DNA of 64,000 nucleotides from positions 124,001 through 188,000 of the forward strand of contig NZ_LPXO01000005.1 in the NCBI RefSeq assembly GCF_001482405.1, given 5' to 3'. The translations under genes were made by a program, and so were the position numbers. Below, piece by piece: positions 45,122 through 54,736 of the stretch. Origin of the DNA: Pseudoponticoccus marisrubri (GTDB lineage: Bacteria; Pseudomonadota; Alphaproteobacteria; Rhodobacterales; Rhodobacteraceae). The notes under the pieces were generated by a model that saw only the letters and a list, made by a program, of their open reading frames with translations, did not search any database and had not been told where the DNA came from. Every line of letters begins with the position of its first letter. The stretch's first letter is position 1.

Positions 45122-45131
45122 GGGGACAACG

Positions 45132-45965
45132 ATGCAAAAAAGACACCCGCTGGGCACTTTCGCGCTCTATGCCACGGTCATCGTGACCTGCGCGCTGCTG
45201 CTCTTCCCGATCTACTGGATGGTGGTGACGGCGCTGCAGCCCTCGTCCAACCTGCGCGCCTATCCGCCGCAGTTCTGGCCCACCGATCCGCAGTGGAACG
45301 TCTTTGCCGACCTGCTGGCGAAACACCCGTTCATGCTGTGGTTCTCGAACACGATCCTGATCGCCTTTGCCACGATGACGATCTCGCTGGCGGTCTCGAT
45401 CCTTGCCGCCTATGCGCTGTCGCGCTTCCGGCTGCGCGGCGGGCAGGGCCTGGGGCTGTTCATCCTGACCTCCAAGATGCTGCCGGCCACGCTGCTGATC
45501 ATCCCGCTGTTTGCGATCTTCCGCTCCACCGGTCTGGTGGGCTCGCTCTGGTCGGTGGTGATCGCGCAGGCGACGCTGATCGTGCCCTTCTGCACCTGGA
45601 TGCTGAAAGGGTATTTCGACACCATGCCGCCCGAGCTGGAACAGGCCGCGCTGGTGGATGGCTGCTCGCCGTTGGGCACGATCTGGCGCATCGTGCTGCC
45701 GGTGGCGGCGCCGGGGCTGGCGGCGACGGCGCTCTATGCCTTCGTGGTCAGCTGGTCGGATTTCCTGTTCGGGCGCACCTTCCTGACCACGACGGATGAA
45801 AGCTGGACGCTGCAGATGGGCATCGCCTCGCTCAAGGGCGAGTTCGTGACCGAGTGGAACGTCATCATGGCGGGCTCCATCATGGCCTCCATCCCGATCA
45901 TCATCGTCTACCTCTTCCTTGAACGTTTCCTCGTCGGTGGCCTGGCTGCCGGGTCCGAGAAGTAA
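45132..45965 (+). CDS. CUT1 ABC transporter permease (UgpE/MalG-type)
   Basis: 277 aa, six TM segments. The contact loop is PELEQAALVDGCSPLGTIWR; the C-terminus FLVGGLAAGSEK is a variant of the usual GLTAGAVKG ending. GGGGAC is near the start. Completes the channel with the preceding permease. Confidence 0.92.
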   Translation: MQKRHPLGTFALYATVIVTCALLLFPIYWMVVTALQPSSNLRAYPPQFWPTDPQWNVFADLLAKHPFMLWFSNTILIAFATMTISLAVSILAAYALSRFRLRGGQGLGLFILTSKMLPATLLIIPLFAIFRSTGLVGSLWSVVIAQATLIVPFCTWMLKGYFDTMPPELEQAALVDGCSPLGTIWRIVLPVAAPGLAATALYAFVVSWSDFLFGRTFLTTTDESWTLQMGIASLKGEFVTEWNVIMAGSIMASIPIIIVYLFLERFLVGGLAAGSEK

Positions 45966-45977
45966 CGGAGCAGATAC

Positions 45978-47099
<1,122 letters not shown>

Positions 47100-47102
47100 G
47101 CA

Positions 47103-48776
47103 TTGGACAGGTTCGAGAAAATCGCTGAACGCTTCCCGGGCGCGGGGACGCTGGTCAAGGGCCTGCAGATCCTCGAGATCCTCGACGAGATCGGGCGCCC
47201 GGCCACCTCGACCGAGCTTCTGTCCGCGACCGGTCTGCCCAAGGCGACCTTCTACCGCCTGCTGGGCGCGCTGACCGAGTTCGGCTACGTGCGTCACGAC
47301 CCGCGGCTCAAGACCTATGCGCTGGGGCACCGGCTGATCGAACTGGCCAGCAAGTCGATGGCCAGTTTCGACCTGCGCAGCGCTGCCGAAAGCGAGGTCC
47401 TGCGCCTGTCGGGCGAGCTGAACGAGACCGTCAGCCTCGCGGTGCTGGAAGGCGACCGGATCATCTATGTCGACGTGCGCCGCCCCTCGAACCCGCTGGC
47501 CATCGGGGTCGAGATCGGCCGCGAACTGCCCGCGCTGGCCAGCGCCTCGGGCCATGCGATCCTGTCGGCCATGCCGCCCCACCGGGTCAACGGCATGATC
47601 GGGGGGCTGTCGGCGGATGAGCAATCCTCGCTTCTGGCGGATTTCGCCATCAGCCGGGCGCGGGGCTATTCGCTGGCCCATTCGCGCAGCCTCGACGGGG
47701 TCGTGGTCATCGCGGTGCCGGTCAACGGGCCGCCCGGCATGGGGCACGGGGCGATCGTCGTCACCGCCCTGGCCAGCCGCCTGCCTTACGAACGCCGCCA
47801 CGTGATCGGACGCGACCTGATGGAAGCGGCGCGCCGGGTCATGGGCAATATCGGGAGCGCCCCCGTGAGCATCACGCCCAACCCGCGCCGTACGGCGCAT
47901 GTCGAGGAGGGGCTGGAATGCCTCTCGGCCGCCGGGGCCATCGTCGGCGAAGGCCCGGTCTGGGACGCCCGCGAGGGGCTGTTGCACTGGGTCGATGTCG
48001 CCGCACCGGCCTTCCACTGCTACGACCCGAAGCGCGGCGAGGATCAGATGATCCAGGCGCCTTACCTGGTCAGCGCCGTCCTGCCCGCCGCTGGCAATGC
48101 CATGGTGGCCGTCACACAGAACGGGCTGGAGCGCTATGACCCGGTGACTGGCAAGCTGCAGACCATCTTCGACCCCGAGGCGCATATGCCCTCGAACCGG
48201 TTCAACGATGCCAAGACCGACCCTGCGGGCCGCGTCTGGACCGGGTCGATGAGCCTCGATGCCTCGATGCCCTCGGGCTCGCTCTACCGGTTCGACAGCG
48301 TGACCGACGCCAAGGCGGTGGATGGCGGGTTCCAGGTCTCGAACGGGCTGGACTGGAGCCCGGACGGGCGCGTCTTCTACTTCACCGACACCGCGCTCGG
48401 CATCGTCTTTGCCTATGATTTCGACGGCGCAACCGGCGCCTTGTCGAACCGGCGCAGCTTTCTGACCTTCGACCCCGCCGATGGCAAGCCCGACGGGCTC
48501 TGCGTCGACAGCGAGGGCAATCTCTGGGTGGCGATCTGGGACGGCTGGCGCGTGGCCTGCTACGCGCCGGACGGTTCCCTGAAGCGCGAGATCGACCTGC
48601 CCGTGCCGCGGCCCACCAGCTGCTGTTTCGGCGGGGCGGACCTGAAGCGGCTTTTCATCACCTCCGCCTCGATCCGCCTGCCGGCCAGCGTGCTGGAGGA
48701 AGCACCGCTGTCGGGCGCGCTCTTCGCCATTGACGTGGATGTGGCCGGCCAGCCCGTGCGCGAGGTCGCGTTATGA
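47103..48776 (+). CDS. IclR regulator fused to an SMP-30/gluconolactonase domain
   Basis: 557 aa from TTG 47103. Residues about 15-75 are an IclR winged helix (TSTELLSATGLPKATFYRLL), about 85-250 the IclR ligand domain (RSLDGVVVIAVPV), and about 270-557 a full SMP-30 propeller with its metal ligands: Glu in IVGEGPVWD, Asn in NRFNDAKTD and Asp in KPDGLCVDSEGN. The reading frame is continuous, so one chain should both bind DNA and hydrolyse a sugar lactone. The lactonase step fits between the SDR (sugar to lactone) and the dehydratase of the same operon. No ATG is available near the start. It may sense and consume its own inducer. Confidence 0.88.
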   Translation: MDRFEKIAERFPGAGTLVKGLQILEILDEIGRPATSTELLSATGLPKATFYRLLGALTEFGYVRHDPRLKTYALGHRLIELASKSMASFDLRSAAESEVLRLSGELNETVSLAVLEGDRIIYVDVRRPSNPLAIGVEIGRELPALASASGHAILSAMPPHRVNGMIGGLSADEQSSLLADFAISRARGYSLAHSRSLDGVVVIAVPVNGPPGMGHGAIVVTALASRLPYERRHVIGRDLMEAARRVMGNIGSAPVSITPNPRRTAHVEEGLECLSAAGAIVGEGPVWDAREGLLHWVDVAAPAFHCYDPKRGEDQMIQAPYLVSAVLPAAGNAMVAVTQNGLERYDPVTGKLQTIFDPEAHMPSNRFNDAKTDPAGRVWTGSMSLDASMPSGSLYRFDSVTDAKAVDGGFQVSNGLDWSPDGRVFYFTDTALGIVFAYDFDGATGALSNRRSFLTFDPADGKPDGLCVDSEGNLWVAIWDGWRVACYAPDGSLKREIDLPVPRPTSCCFGGADLKRLFITSASIRLPASVLEEAPLSGALFAIDVDVAGQPVREVAL

Positions 48777-49513
48777 GCCCCGCTTTCGATTTCAGCAACC
48801 GGCACGTGATGGTCACGGGGGCCGCTTCGGGCATCGGGCGCGCCACCGCGTTGGGCTTCGCGGCCGCCGGCGCCCGTGTCAGCGCCGTGGACCTGAACGC
48901 CGAGGGCCTGGCCGGGACGGCGGCCGCCTCCGACCGGATCGAGACGCAGGTCTGCGATCTGGCCGACAGCGAGGCGATCCGCGCCATGGCCGGGGCCGCC
49001 ATCGAGGCGCAAGGGCCGGTCACCGTTCTGGTCAACAACGCGGGCGTAGACCGGCGCATCCCCTTCGATGACCAGACCGAGGCGCAGTGGCGCTGGATGC
49101 TGTCGGTCAATCTCGACCACCACGCGATCCTGTCGGGCCTCGTCGCCCCGGGCATGGCCGCGGCCGGGGGCGGGGCCATCGTGAACCTCTCCTCCACCGC
49201 ATGGATGAAGCTGGCGGGAAACCTGACCGCCTATCACACCGCCAAGGCGGGGATCGTCGGCCTGACGCGCGGACTGGCGCGGGATCTCGGCCCGAGAGGC
49301 ATCCGCGCCAACGCGATCGCGCCGGGCCGCGTTGTCACCGACCGGGTGGCCGGACAGGTGAGCGAGGACTGGGTGGCCGAATCCCACGCCCTGCAATGCA
49401 TCCCCGACCTGATCCGCCCGTCGGACATCGCCGATTGCGCCATGTGGCTGGCCTCGGACGCCGCCCGCATGGTGACCGGCCAATGCATCGTGGTCGATGG
49501 CGGCGTCGTCTGA
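48773..49513 (+). CDS. SDR-family oxidoreductase (sugar dehydrogenase-like)
   Basis: 246 aa classical SDR: TGAASGIG near residue 17, NNAGVD, Ser in NLSSTAW and YHTAKAG as the YxxxK dyad; ends VVDGG. ATGA overlap with the fusion gene. Probably oxidises the imported sugar to a lactone that the SMP-30 domain opens. Last gene of the operon. Confidence 0.9.
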   Translation: MSPAFDFSNRHVMVTGAASGIGRATALGFAAAGARVSAVDLNAEGLAGTAAASDRIETQVCDLADSEAIRAMAGAAIEAQGPVTVLVNNAGVDRRIPFDDQTEAQWRWMLSVNLDHHAILSGLVAPGMAAAGGGAIVNLSSTAWMKLAGNLTAYHTAKAGIVGLTRGLARDLGPRGIRANAIAPGRVVTDRVAGQVSEDWVAESHALQCIPDLIRPSDIADCAMWLASDAARMVTGQCIVVDGGVV

Positions 49514-49915
49514 GCCCCGGAATAACGCGAACCCGTCCCGGTCCTGATCGCGGGCTGCTGCCACGTGGTATTGTTTTCCTTGGGCGCAAAGCCTCTGCGT
49601 CAAAACGAGGCGTGTCGCAATGGCACGTCCGTTGGGCTTGCCTGAACTCGGCCAACGCCTCGCTTCGGGGCTCGGTCGGAAAAGCCGCCGGCTGAAACAT
49701 CATCTCGGCGAACGTTTCTCGGGACGGGACCCGTCGCCCGCGGGACGGCAACGACGTGTCTCTGTGTAGGTGGTTCTGAGATCCGCAAGAGCTTGCCGGT
49801 TCGCCGGGGCAAAATGCCTGAGTGCAGGATGGGGAATTTTGCTTGCGTGTTCCATGGGGAATCGGCAAGGTTTCATCATGCGAACAAAAGTACGAATGAG
49901 CGGGATCAAGGGCAG
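49514..49915. other. 402-nt intergenic region without a convincing gene
   Basis: Separates the sugar-acid operon from the NAD-kinase/GcvP-like operon. It is visibly less GC-biased than its surroundings. Open frames on both strands look non-coding (no family features, scattered rare codons). It includes CCACGTGG near 49560 and several short GC stems, and should contain the terminator of the upstream operon and the promoter of the downstream one. I looked for a glycine riboswitch because of the GcvP-like genes and did not find its conserved core. It could be a decayed element. Confidence 0.4.
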
Positions 49916-50998
49916 GTGGCACGGCTGGGGCTGATCATCAATCCGGTCGCCGGGCTGGGCGGTGCCATGGCGCGCAAGGGCAGCGACGAGGCCGATATCG
50001 GCGCGCGGGCCGCGGCCGAAGGGCGTGTCTCGCAGGCGCCGATGCGGGCTGCCCGGGCGTTGTCCGCCTTCCGCGAGAGTTGCGACGCCGAGGTGCTGGC
50101 CGGGCCGGTCCTGCCCGATACGGGCACGGTGACACCTGTCGGACCCGACGTGCTGCAGGGCACGGCCGAGGATACCAAGGCCTGCGTGCGCGCCATGGCG
50201 GGGCAGGTGGATCTGATCCTCTTTGCCGGCGGCGACGGCACGGCGCGCGACATCTGCGCGGCCAATGACACGGGCATCCCGATCCTGGGCATCCCCTCGG
50301 GCGTGAAGATGCATTCCGGCGTCTTTGCGCGCAGCCCCGAACGGGCCGGCCGCATGACGGCGGCTTTCCTGTCGGACACGCGGCAGCGGACCGAGATGGT
50401 CGAGATCCTCGATCTCGACGAGGCGGCGCGGCGGGCCGGGCGGCTGTCGGCGCGGCTCTATACCGTGGCGCGCACGCCTCTGGACCTCGCTGGCGCGCGG
50501 CAGAACCCCAAGGCGGGCAACACCGACCCGGTGGGCGAGATGGACGCCGCGCTGGCCGCCTATGTGGCAGGGATGCGCGAGGACACGCTTTACGTGCTGG
50601 GGCCCGGCGCCACGATGAAGGCGCTGAAGGACCGGCTGGGCGGCGGCTCGCTTCTGGGGGTGGACGTGGCCGAGGGCGGGCTGGTGACCGGCACCGACCT
50701 GGACGAGCGCGCGCTGATGGCGCGGGTCGCCGGGCGGCGGGTGCGCATCGTGCTGACGGTCGTGGGCGGGCAGGGCTTCGTGCTGGGCCGCGGCAATCAG
50801 CAGATCTCGCCCGCGGTGCTGCGCGCCGCCGGCATGCCGCCGATCGACGTGATCTGCGGGGCGGAGAAACTGGCGGGGCTCAACCCGCAGGAACTGACCA
50901 TCGACACGGGCGATGTCGCGCTGGACGGCACGCTTGCGGGGTACTGGCCGGTGATCACCGGTCCGGGCCGCAGGCAGGTGATGCGCGTGGTCGCGTAA
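49916..50998 (+). CDS. ATP-NAD kinase family protein (AcoX/COG3199-like)
   Basis: 360 aa. Starts ARLGLIINPVAGLGG and has the NAD-kinase GGDGTARD block (ILFAGGDGTARDIC) and IPSGVKMHSGVFA. The C-terminal half, GPGATMKALKDRLGGGSLLG and VVGGQGFVLGRGNQQISP, is typical of the AcoX-like branch rather than housekeeping NadK. I place the start at GTG 49916 (AAGGG just upstream), where family similarity begins; the upstream frame runs through intergenic DNA. Operon leader of two GcvP-like genes; it may phosphorylate NAD or an unrelated small substrate for them. Confidence 0.8.
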   Translation: MARLGLIINPVAGLGGAMARKGSDEADIGARAAAEGRVSQAPMRAARALSAFRESCDAEVLAGPVLPDTGTVTPVGPDVLQGTAEDTKACVRAMAGQVDLILFAGGDGTARDICAANDTGIPILGIPSGVKMHSGVFARSPERAGRMTAAFLSDTRQRTEMVEILDLDEAARRAGRLSARLYTVARTPLDLAGARQNPKAGNTDPVGEMDAALAAYVAGMREDTLYVLGPGATMKALKDRLGGGSLLGVDVAEGGLVTGTDLDERALMARVAGRRVRIVLTVVGGQGFVLGRGNQQISPAVLRAAGMPPIDVICGAEKLAGLNPQELTIDTGDVALDGTLAGYWPVITGPGRRQVMRVVA

Positions 50999-51016
50999 CA
51001 ACAACAGGAGAGGTAC

Positions 51017-52396
51017 ATGAAAGCGCATCCATGGATGGCGAATTCCGGCGGGTCGGCCAAGGAGGAGATGCTGGCCGCGCTGGGGGTGAACTCGGTCGAG
51101 GCGCTGTTCGCGCAGATCCCCGAGGATCACCTGATGGAACGCCCGCTGGAGCTGCCGCCGCAGCTGGCCTCGGAAGTGGCGCTGTCGCGGCATCTCGACG
51201 ACATGCTGGGCAAGAACACGGTCTTCCCGACCGGGGCCTGTTTCCGCGGGGCAGGGGCCTGGCCGCATTACGTGCCGGCGATCTGCGACGAGGTGGTCGG
51301 CCGCTACGAGTGGCAGACCTCGGTCTTCGGCTCGCCCGCCTCGGACCATGGTCGCAACCAGGCCTGGTTCGAGTTCACCAGCCAGATCGGTGCGCTGGTC
51401 GAGATGGATTTCGTGGGCCTGCCGGTCTACTCGTGGGGCTGTGCCATCGGGCATGCGGTGCGCATGGCCTCGCGCATGACGGGGCGGCGCAAGGTCATCA
51501 TCCCCGAGATTATGGACCCCGAGCGCCGCATGGTGCTGGAGACCTATTGCGAACCCGTCGAGATGGCCCGCCATATCGAGATCGTGCCGGTCAAGGTGGG
51601 CGCCGATGGCGCGATGGATCGCGACGACCTGCGCGCCAAGGTAGATGGCGCCGCGGCGCTGTATTTCGAGACACCGGGCTACCTGGGCGTGATCGACCCC
51701 GATCCGGGCGCGCTCTGTGCCATCGCGCGCGAGGCGGGCGCCGAGGCGATCGTGGGGGTCGACCCGCTGTCGCTGGGCCTGTTGGAGGCGCCGGGTGCCT
51801 ATGGCGCGACACTGGCCGTGGGCCCGACCCAGCCCTTGGGCGTGCACATGTATGCCGGCGGCGGCGTGGGCGGCTTCATCGCCAGCCCCGATGACGAGCG
51901 CTATGCGCGGGAATACAACACGCTGAACGTCTCGATCTCGGAAACCCGGGTGAAGGGCGAGCACGGCTTCGGCCTCGCGCTGTTCCACCAGTCCTCCTAC
52001 GGGATGCGCGACGAGGGCAAGGACTGGACCGGCAACTCGGTCTACCTGTGGGCGCTGGCCAATGCCGCCTACATGTCGGCGATGGGCCCCGAGGGCTTTG
52101 CCGAGATCGGCCGGCTGATCATGGCGCGGTCGCGCGCCGCGGCGCAGGCGCTGGACGGGCTGGAGGGCGTGTCGGTCGACCTGTCGCGCCCGGTCTTCAA
52201 GGAGTTCGTCGCGACCTTCAACAGGCCGGTGGCGCAGGTCAATGCAAGTCTGCGCGCGGCCGGCCTGCTGGGCGGCAAGGACCTGACCGGAGAGCCGGGG
52301 ATCGAGGGCCACGCGGCGCTGTTCTGCGTGACCGAAGCGCATACCGAGGACGATATCGACCGGCTGGTCGCAGCAGTGAAGGAGGCCGTGGCATGA
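51017..52396 (+). CDS. GcvPA-like protein (glycine decarboxylase subunit 1 family), divergent
   Basis: 459 aa, the length of GcvPA. Recognisable blocks: MLAALGVNSVEALFAQIP near the N-terminus, FRGAGAWPHYVPAICDEV and GGGVGGFIAS near residue 290. The normally conserved YDGATA-type block of GcvPA is replaced by PVYSWGCAIGHAV, so the active-site face differs. AGGAGAGG precedes ATG 51017. It partners the GcvPB-like protein encoded next. No H-protein or T-protein gene is near, so ordinary glycine cleavage is doubtful; another amino-acid decarboxylation is possible. Confidence 0.8.
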   Translation: MKAHPWMANSGGSAKEEMLAALGVNSVEALFAQIPEDHLMERPLELPPQLASEVALSRHLDDMLGKNTVFPTGACFRGAGAWPHYVPAICDEVVGRYEWQTSVFGSPASDHGRNQAWFEFTSQIGALVEMDFVGLPVYSWGCAIGHAVRMASRMTGRRKVIIPEIMDPERRMVLETYCEPVEMARHIEIVPVKVGADGAMDRDDLRAKVDGAAALYFETPGYLGVIDPDPGALCAIAREAGAEAIVGVDPLSLGLLEAPGAYGATLAVGPTQPLGVHMYAGGGVGGFIASPDDERYAREYNTLNVSISETRVKGEHGFGLALFHQSSYGMRDEGKDWTGNSVYLWALANAAYMSAMGPEGFAEIGRLIMARSRAAAQALDGLEGVSVDLSRPVFKEFVATFNRPVAQVNASLRAAGLLGGKDLTGEPGIEGHAALFCVTEAHTEDDIDRLVAAVKEAVA

Positions 52397-53937
52397 CCGC
52401 CCCCATCAAGGATTACCTGAAACGCTCCAACGGCTACCGGGCCGCGAAATGGTCCGAGCCGGTGGTGATGGAGATGACCGGCAGCGGCCGTCGCGGCGTG
52501 GTCTTCGAGGACGCGCCGGCGCCGGATCTGCCGGGCAAGGCGGCGCGCAAGACCGCGCCCGCGCTGCCCGAGATCACCGAGCATGACGCGCTGCGCCACT
52601 ACCTGCATCTCAGCCAGATGACGCTGGGCATGATGGGAATCTCGCTCTTCGGCACCTGCACGATGAAATACAACCCGCGGATCGGCGAGCGCGCCAGCCT
52701 CGACCATCTCAAGGGGCTGCATCCGCTGCAGGAGGCCGAGACGCTGCAGGGCGTGCTGGAGATGTACGACAAATTCAGCGATTTCCTCTGCGAAGTCAGC
52801 GGCATGGACCAGTTCGTCTTCCAGGCGGGCGGGGGCGCGGATGCGGCCTATACCCATGCCTGCGTGACGCGCGCCTATCATGCCAGCCGGGGCGAGCTGC
52901 AGCAGCGCGACCAGATCATCACCACGATCCAGACGCACCCCTGTTCGCCCGCCACCGCCAACACGGCCGGGTTCGAGGTGATCACGCTGAGCCTCGAGGA
53001 GAACGGCTATCCCTCGCTGGAACAGCTGAAATCCGTGGTCGGCCCGCGCACCGCGGCGCTGATGGTGAACAATCCCGACGACATGGGAATCTACAATCCC
53101 GACATCAAGGAATGGGTGCGGATCGTGCACGAGGCCGGTGGCCTGTGTTTCTACGACCATGCCAATTTCAACGGGGTGATGACGCGGCTGCGCGCGCGCG
53201 AGCTGGGCTTCGACGCCTGCATGTACATGCTGCACAAGACCTTCGGCGCGCCCAAGGGTGGCGGCGGCCCGGCGGTCGGCGCCTATGGCTGCGCCGAGCA
53301 CCTGGTGCCCTTCCTGCCCGGCCCGGTCGTGGTCAAGCAGGGGGACGGCTATGCGCTGGACACCGACCGGCCCCAGAGCATCGGGCGCGTGCGCGAATTC
53401 ATGGGCAACGCGCCGCAGGTGCTCAAGGCCTATGCCTGGGCGCGGGCCATGGGGGCCGAGGGGCTGCGCGAGGCGGCCGACATCTCGGTGCTGGCCAACA
53501 ATTACATGGACAAGCGCCTGGGCGAGGTGAAGGGCGTCAGCCGCTCCAACCCCGGGATCGACGTGCCGCGCATGGAGATGACGCGCCATTCGGTCGAGCA
53601 GGTGGCGCAGGACACAGGCTGTTCGATCTTCGACATCTCGATGCGGATGACCGATTTCGGGATCGACGCGCTGTGGCTGAGCCACGAGCCCTTCCTGGTG
53701 GCCGAGCCCTTCACGCCGGAGGCGGGCGAGCTTTGGTCGAAGGAGGATATCGACTACTGGATCGACGTGCTGGAACACGTGATCGGCGAGGCCTATTCCG
53801 ATCCCGAGATCGTCAAGACCGCGCCGCACAACGCGCCGATCCACCAGCTGACCAGCGCGCTCGACGAACCCGGCGTCTGGGCCACCACCTGGCGCGCCTA
53901 CGCGCGCAAGCACCTGAAGTCGATGGCGGCGGAGTGA
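52393..53937 (+). CDS. GcvPB-like protein (glycine decarboxylase subunit 2 family), PLP enzyme
   Basis: 514 aa. The PLP Lys is in LHKTFGAPKGGGGP, preceded by CFYDHANFNG with the PLP-stacking region, and GTCTMKYNPRIGE is a clear GcvPB signature. The usual AHGTNPASA block reads QTHPCSPATA here, a marked change at the substrate site. ATGA overlap with the GcvPA-like gene. A strong hairpin follows the stop. Most alphaproteobacteria carry one-chain GcvP, so this split, divergent pair is probably a specialised paralogue. Confidence 0.82.
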   Translation: MTAPIKDYLKRSNGYRAAKWSEPVVMEMTGSGRRGVVFEDAPAPDLPGKAARKTAPALPEITEHDALRHYLHLSQMTLGMMGISLFGTCTMKYNPRIGERASLDHLKGLHPLQEAETLQGVLEMYDKFSDFLCEVSGMDQFVFQAGGGADAAYTHACVTRAYHASRGELQQRDQIITTIQTHPCSPATANTAGFEVITLSLEENGYPSLEQLKSVVGPRTAALMVNNPDDMGIYNPDIKEWVRIVHEAGGLCFYDHANFNGVMTRLRARELGFDACMYMLHKTFGAPKGGGGPAVGAYGCAEHLVPFLPGPVVVKQGDGYALDTDRPQSIGRVREFMGNAPQVLKAYAWARAMGAEGLREAADISVLANNYMDKRLGEVKGVSRSNPGIDVPRMEMTRHSVEQVAQDTGCSIFDISMRMTDFGIDALWLSHEPFLVAEPFTPEAGELWSKEDIDYWIDVLEHVIGEAYSDPEIVKTAPHNAPIHQLTSALDEPGVWATTWRAYARKHLKSMAAE

Positions 53938-53943
53938 GTTGCG

Positions 53944-53973
53944 GGCGGGCAGGGGGCTACCCCTCTGCCCGCC
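53944..53973 (+). terminator. Hairpin after the GcvP-like operon
   Basis: GGCGGGCAG..GGGG pairs with CCCCTCTGCCCGCC (one bulged base) across a three- to four-base loop, starting 6 nt after the stop. No U run follows. Probable terminator of the NAD-kinase/GcvP-like operon. Confidence 0.6.
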
Positions 53974-54070
53974 GCTCAGCGCGTGCAGACGCTCTTGCAA
54001 ACTCGCTTGGTGCGGCATACCTTGGTCCAAGGCTTGGACCAACCCGGGCCCTCGGATCGGACGTCGTGCC

Positions 54071-54295
54071 ATGCAGATGAACATTGCCGAAGCCAAGGCG
54101 AAATTGTCGGAGCTGATCGCCGCCGCCGAGCGTGGCGAAGAGGTAGTGATCGCGCGCGGCGGCAAGCCGATCGTGCGGCTGGTCTCGGCGCAGCCGCAGC
54201 CGGCCTTCCGCATCGGTATCGCCGACGGCGCAGTGACGGACCTTCCCGATTTCCTCGAACCGATGCCGGATGACGAGAGCGCCTTGTGGAGCTGA
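54071..54295 (+). CDS. Phd/YefM-type antitoxin
   Basis: 74 aa. MQMNIAEAKAKLSELIAAAE and GEEVVIARGGKPIVRLVS form the Phd/YefM DNA-binding fold; the acidic tail (EPMPDDESALWS) would wrap the toxin. The start could also be the second ATG, at 54077. Partner of the PIN toxin, whose GTG start lies within its last codons. Expected to bind its own promoter in the 130-nt gap upstream. Confidence 0.88.
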   Translation: MQMNIAEAKAKLSELIAAAERGEEVVIARGGKPIVRLVSAQPQPAFRIGIADGAVTDLPDFLEPMPDDESALWS

Positions 54296-54720
54296 GCACT
54301 GTCCTGCTCGACACCCACACCTGGGTCTGGAGCCTGTTCAAACCGTCGGAGCTGTCGCGCCCCGCGCGTGACGTGATCGAGAGTGCCCGTACGGTCTATG
54401 TACCCCCCTGCAGCTTTCACGAGATCACCGCCAAGCACCGATCCGGCAAGTGGCCCGAAGTAGGAGGGATCGTCGACCGGCTGCCGCAGCTTCTGCGGGC
54501 GCAAGGCGGGCTTGTCGCGCCCTACACGGCCGAGATGGCCATGTTGTCGGGCGGCATGGACTGGGCGCACAAGGACCCGTTCGACCGGATGATCGCGGCC
54601 ACGGCGATCGAGATCGCCTGTCCCGTGATTTCGAAGGACGCGGCCTTCGACGGGCTGACCGGGTTTCCGGGATGGGTGGGGCGCATCTGGAGCGAAATGC
54701 TGGAGACAGGCGCGCCCTGA
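54286..54720 (+). CDS. PIN-domain toxin (VapC-type ribonuclease)
   Basis: 144 aa from GTG 54286, overlapping the antitoxin by 10 bp. Acidic metal ligands are in LLDTHTWVW (Asp), SFHEITAKH (Glu) and AHKDPFDRMIAATA (two Asp), the COG3744-type PIN pattern. As a Mg-dependent RNase it would cut tRNA or mRNA when freed from the antitoxin. The pair sits between two catabolic operons. Confidence 0.9.
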   Translation: MELSTVLLDTHTWVWSLFKPSELSRPARDVIESARTVYVPPCSFHEITAKHRSGKWPEVGGIVDRLPQLLRAQGGLVAPYTAEMAMLSGGMDWAHKDPFDRMIAATAIEIACPVISKDAAFDGLTGFPGWVGRIWSEMLETGAP

Positions 54721-54736
54721 CGACGCGCCTGTCCGG

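Noticed and set aside
49514-49915. Glycine riboswitch ahead of GcvP-like genes
   Set aside because: The conserved tandem aptamer core could not be recognised; only a loose GCCGGGGCAAAA likeness is present.
49700-52342. 880-codon open frame on the - strand
   Set aside because: Shadow of the NAD-kinase-like and GcvPA-like genes, with the same low-complexity composition.
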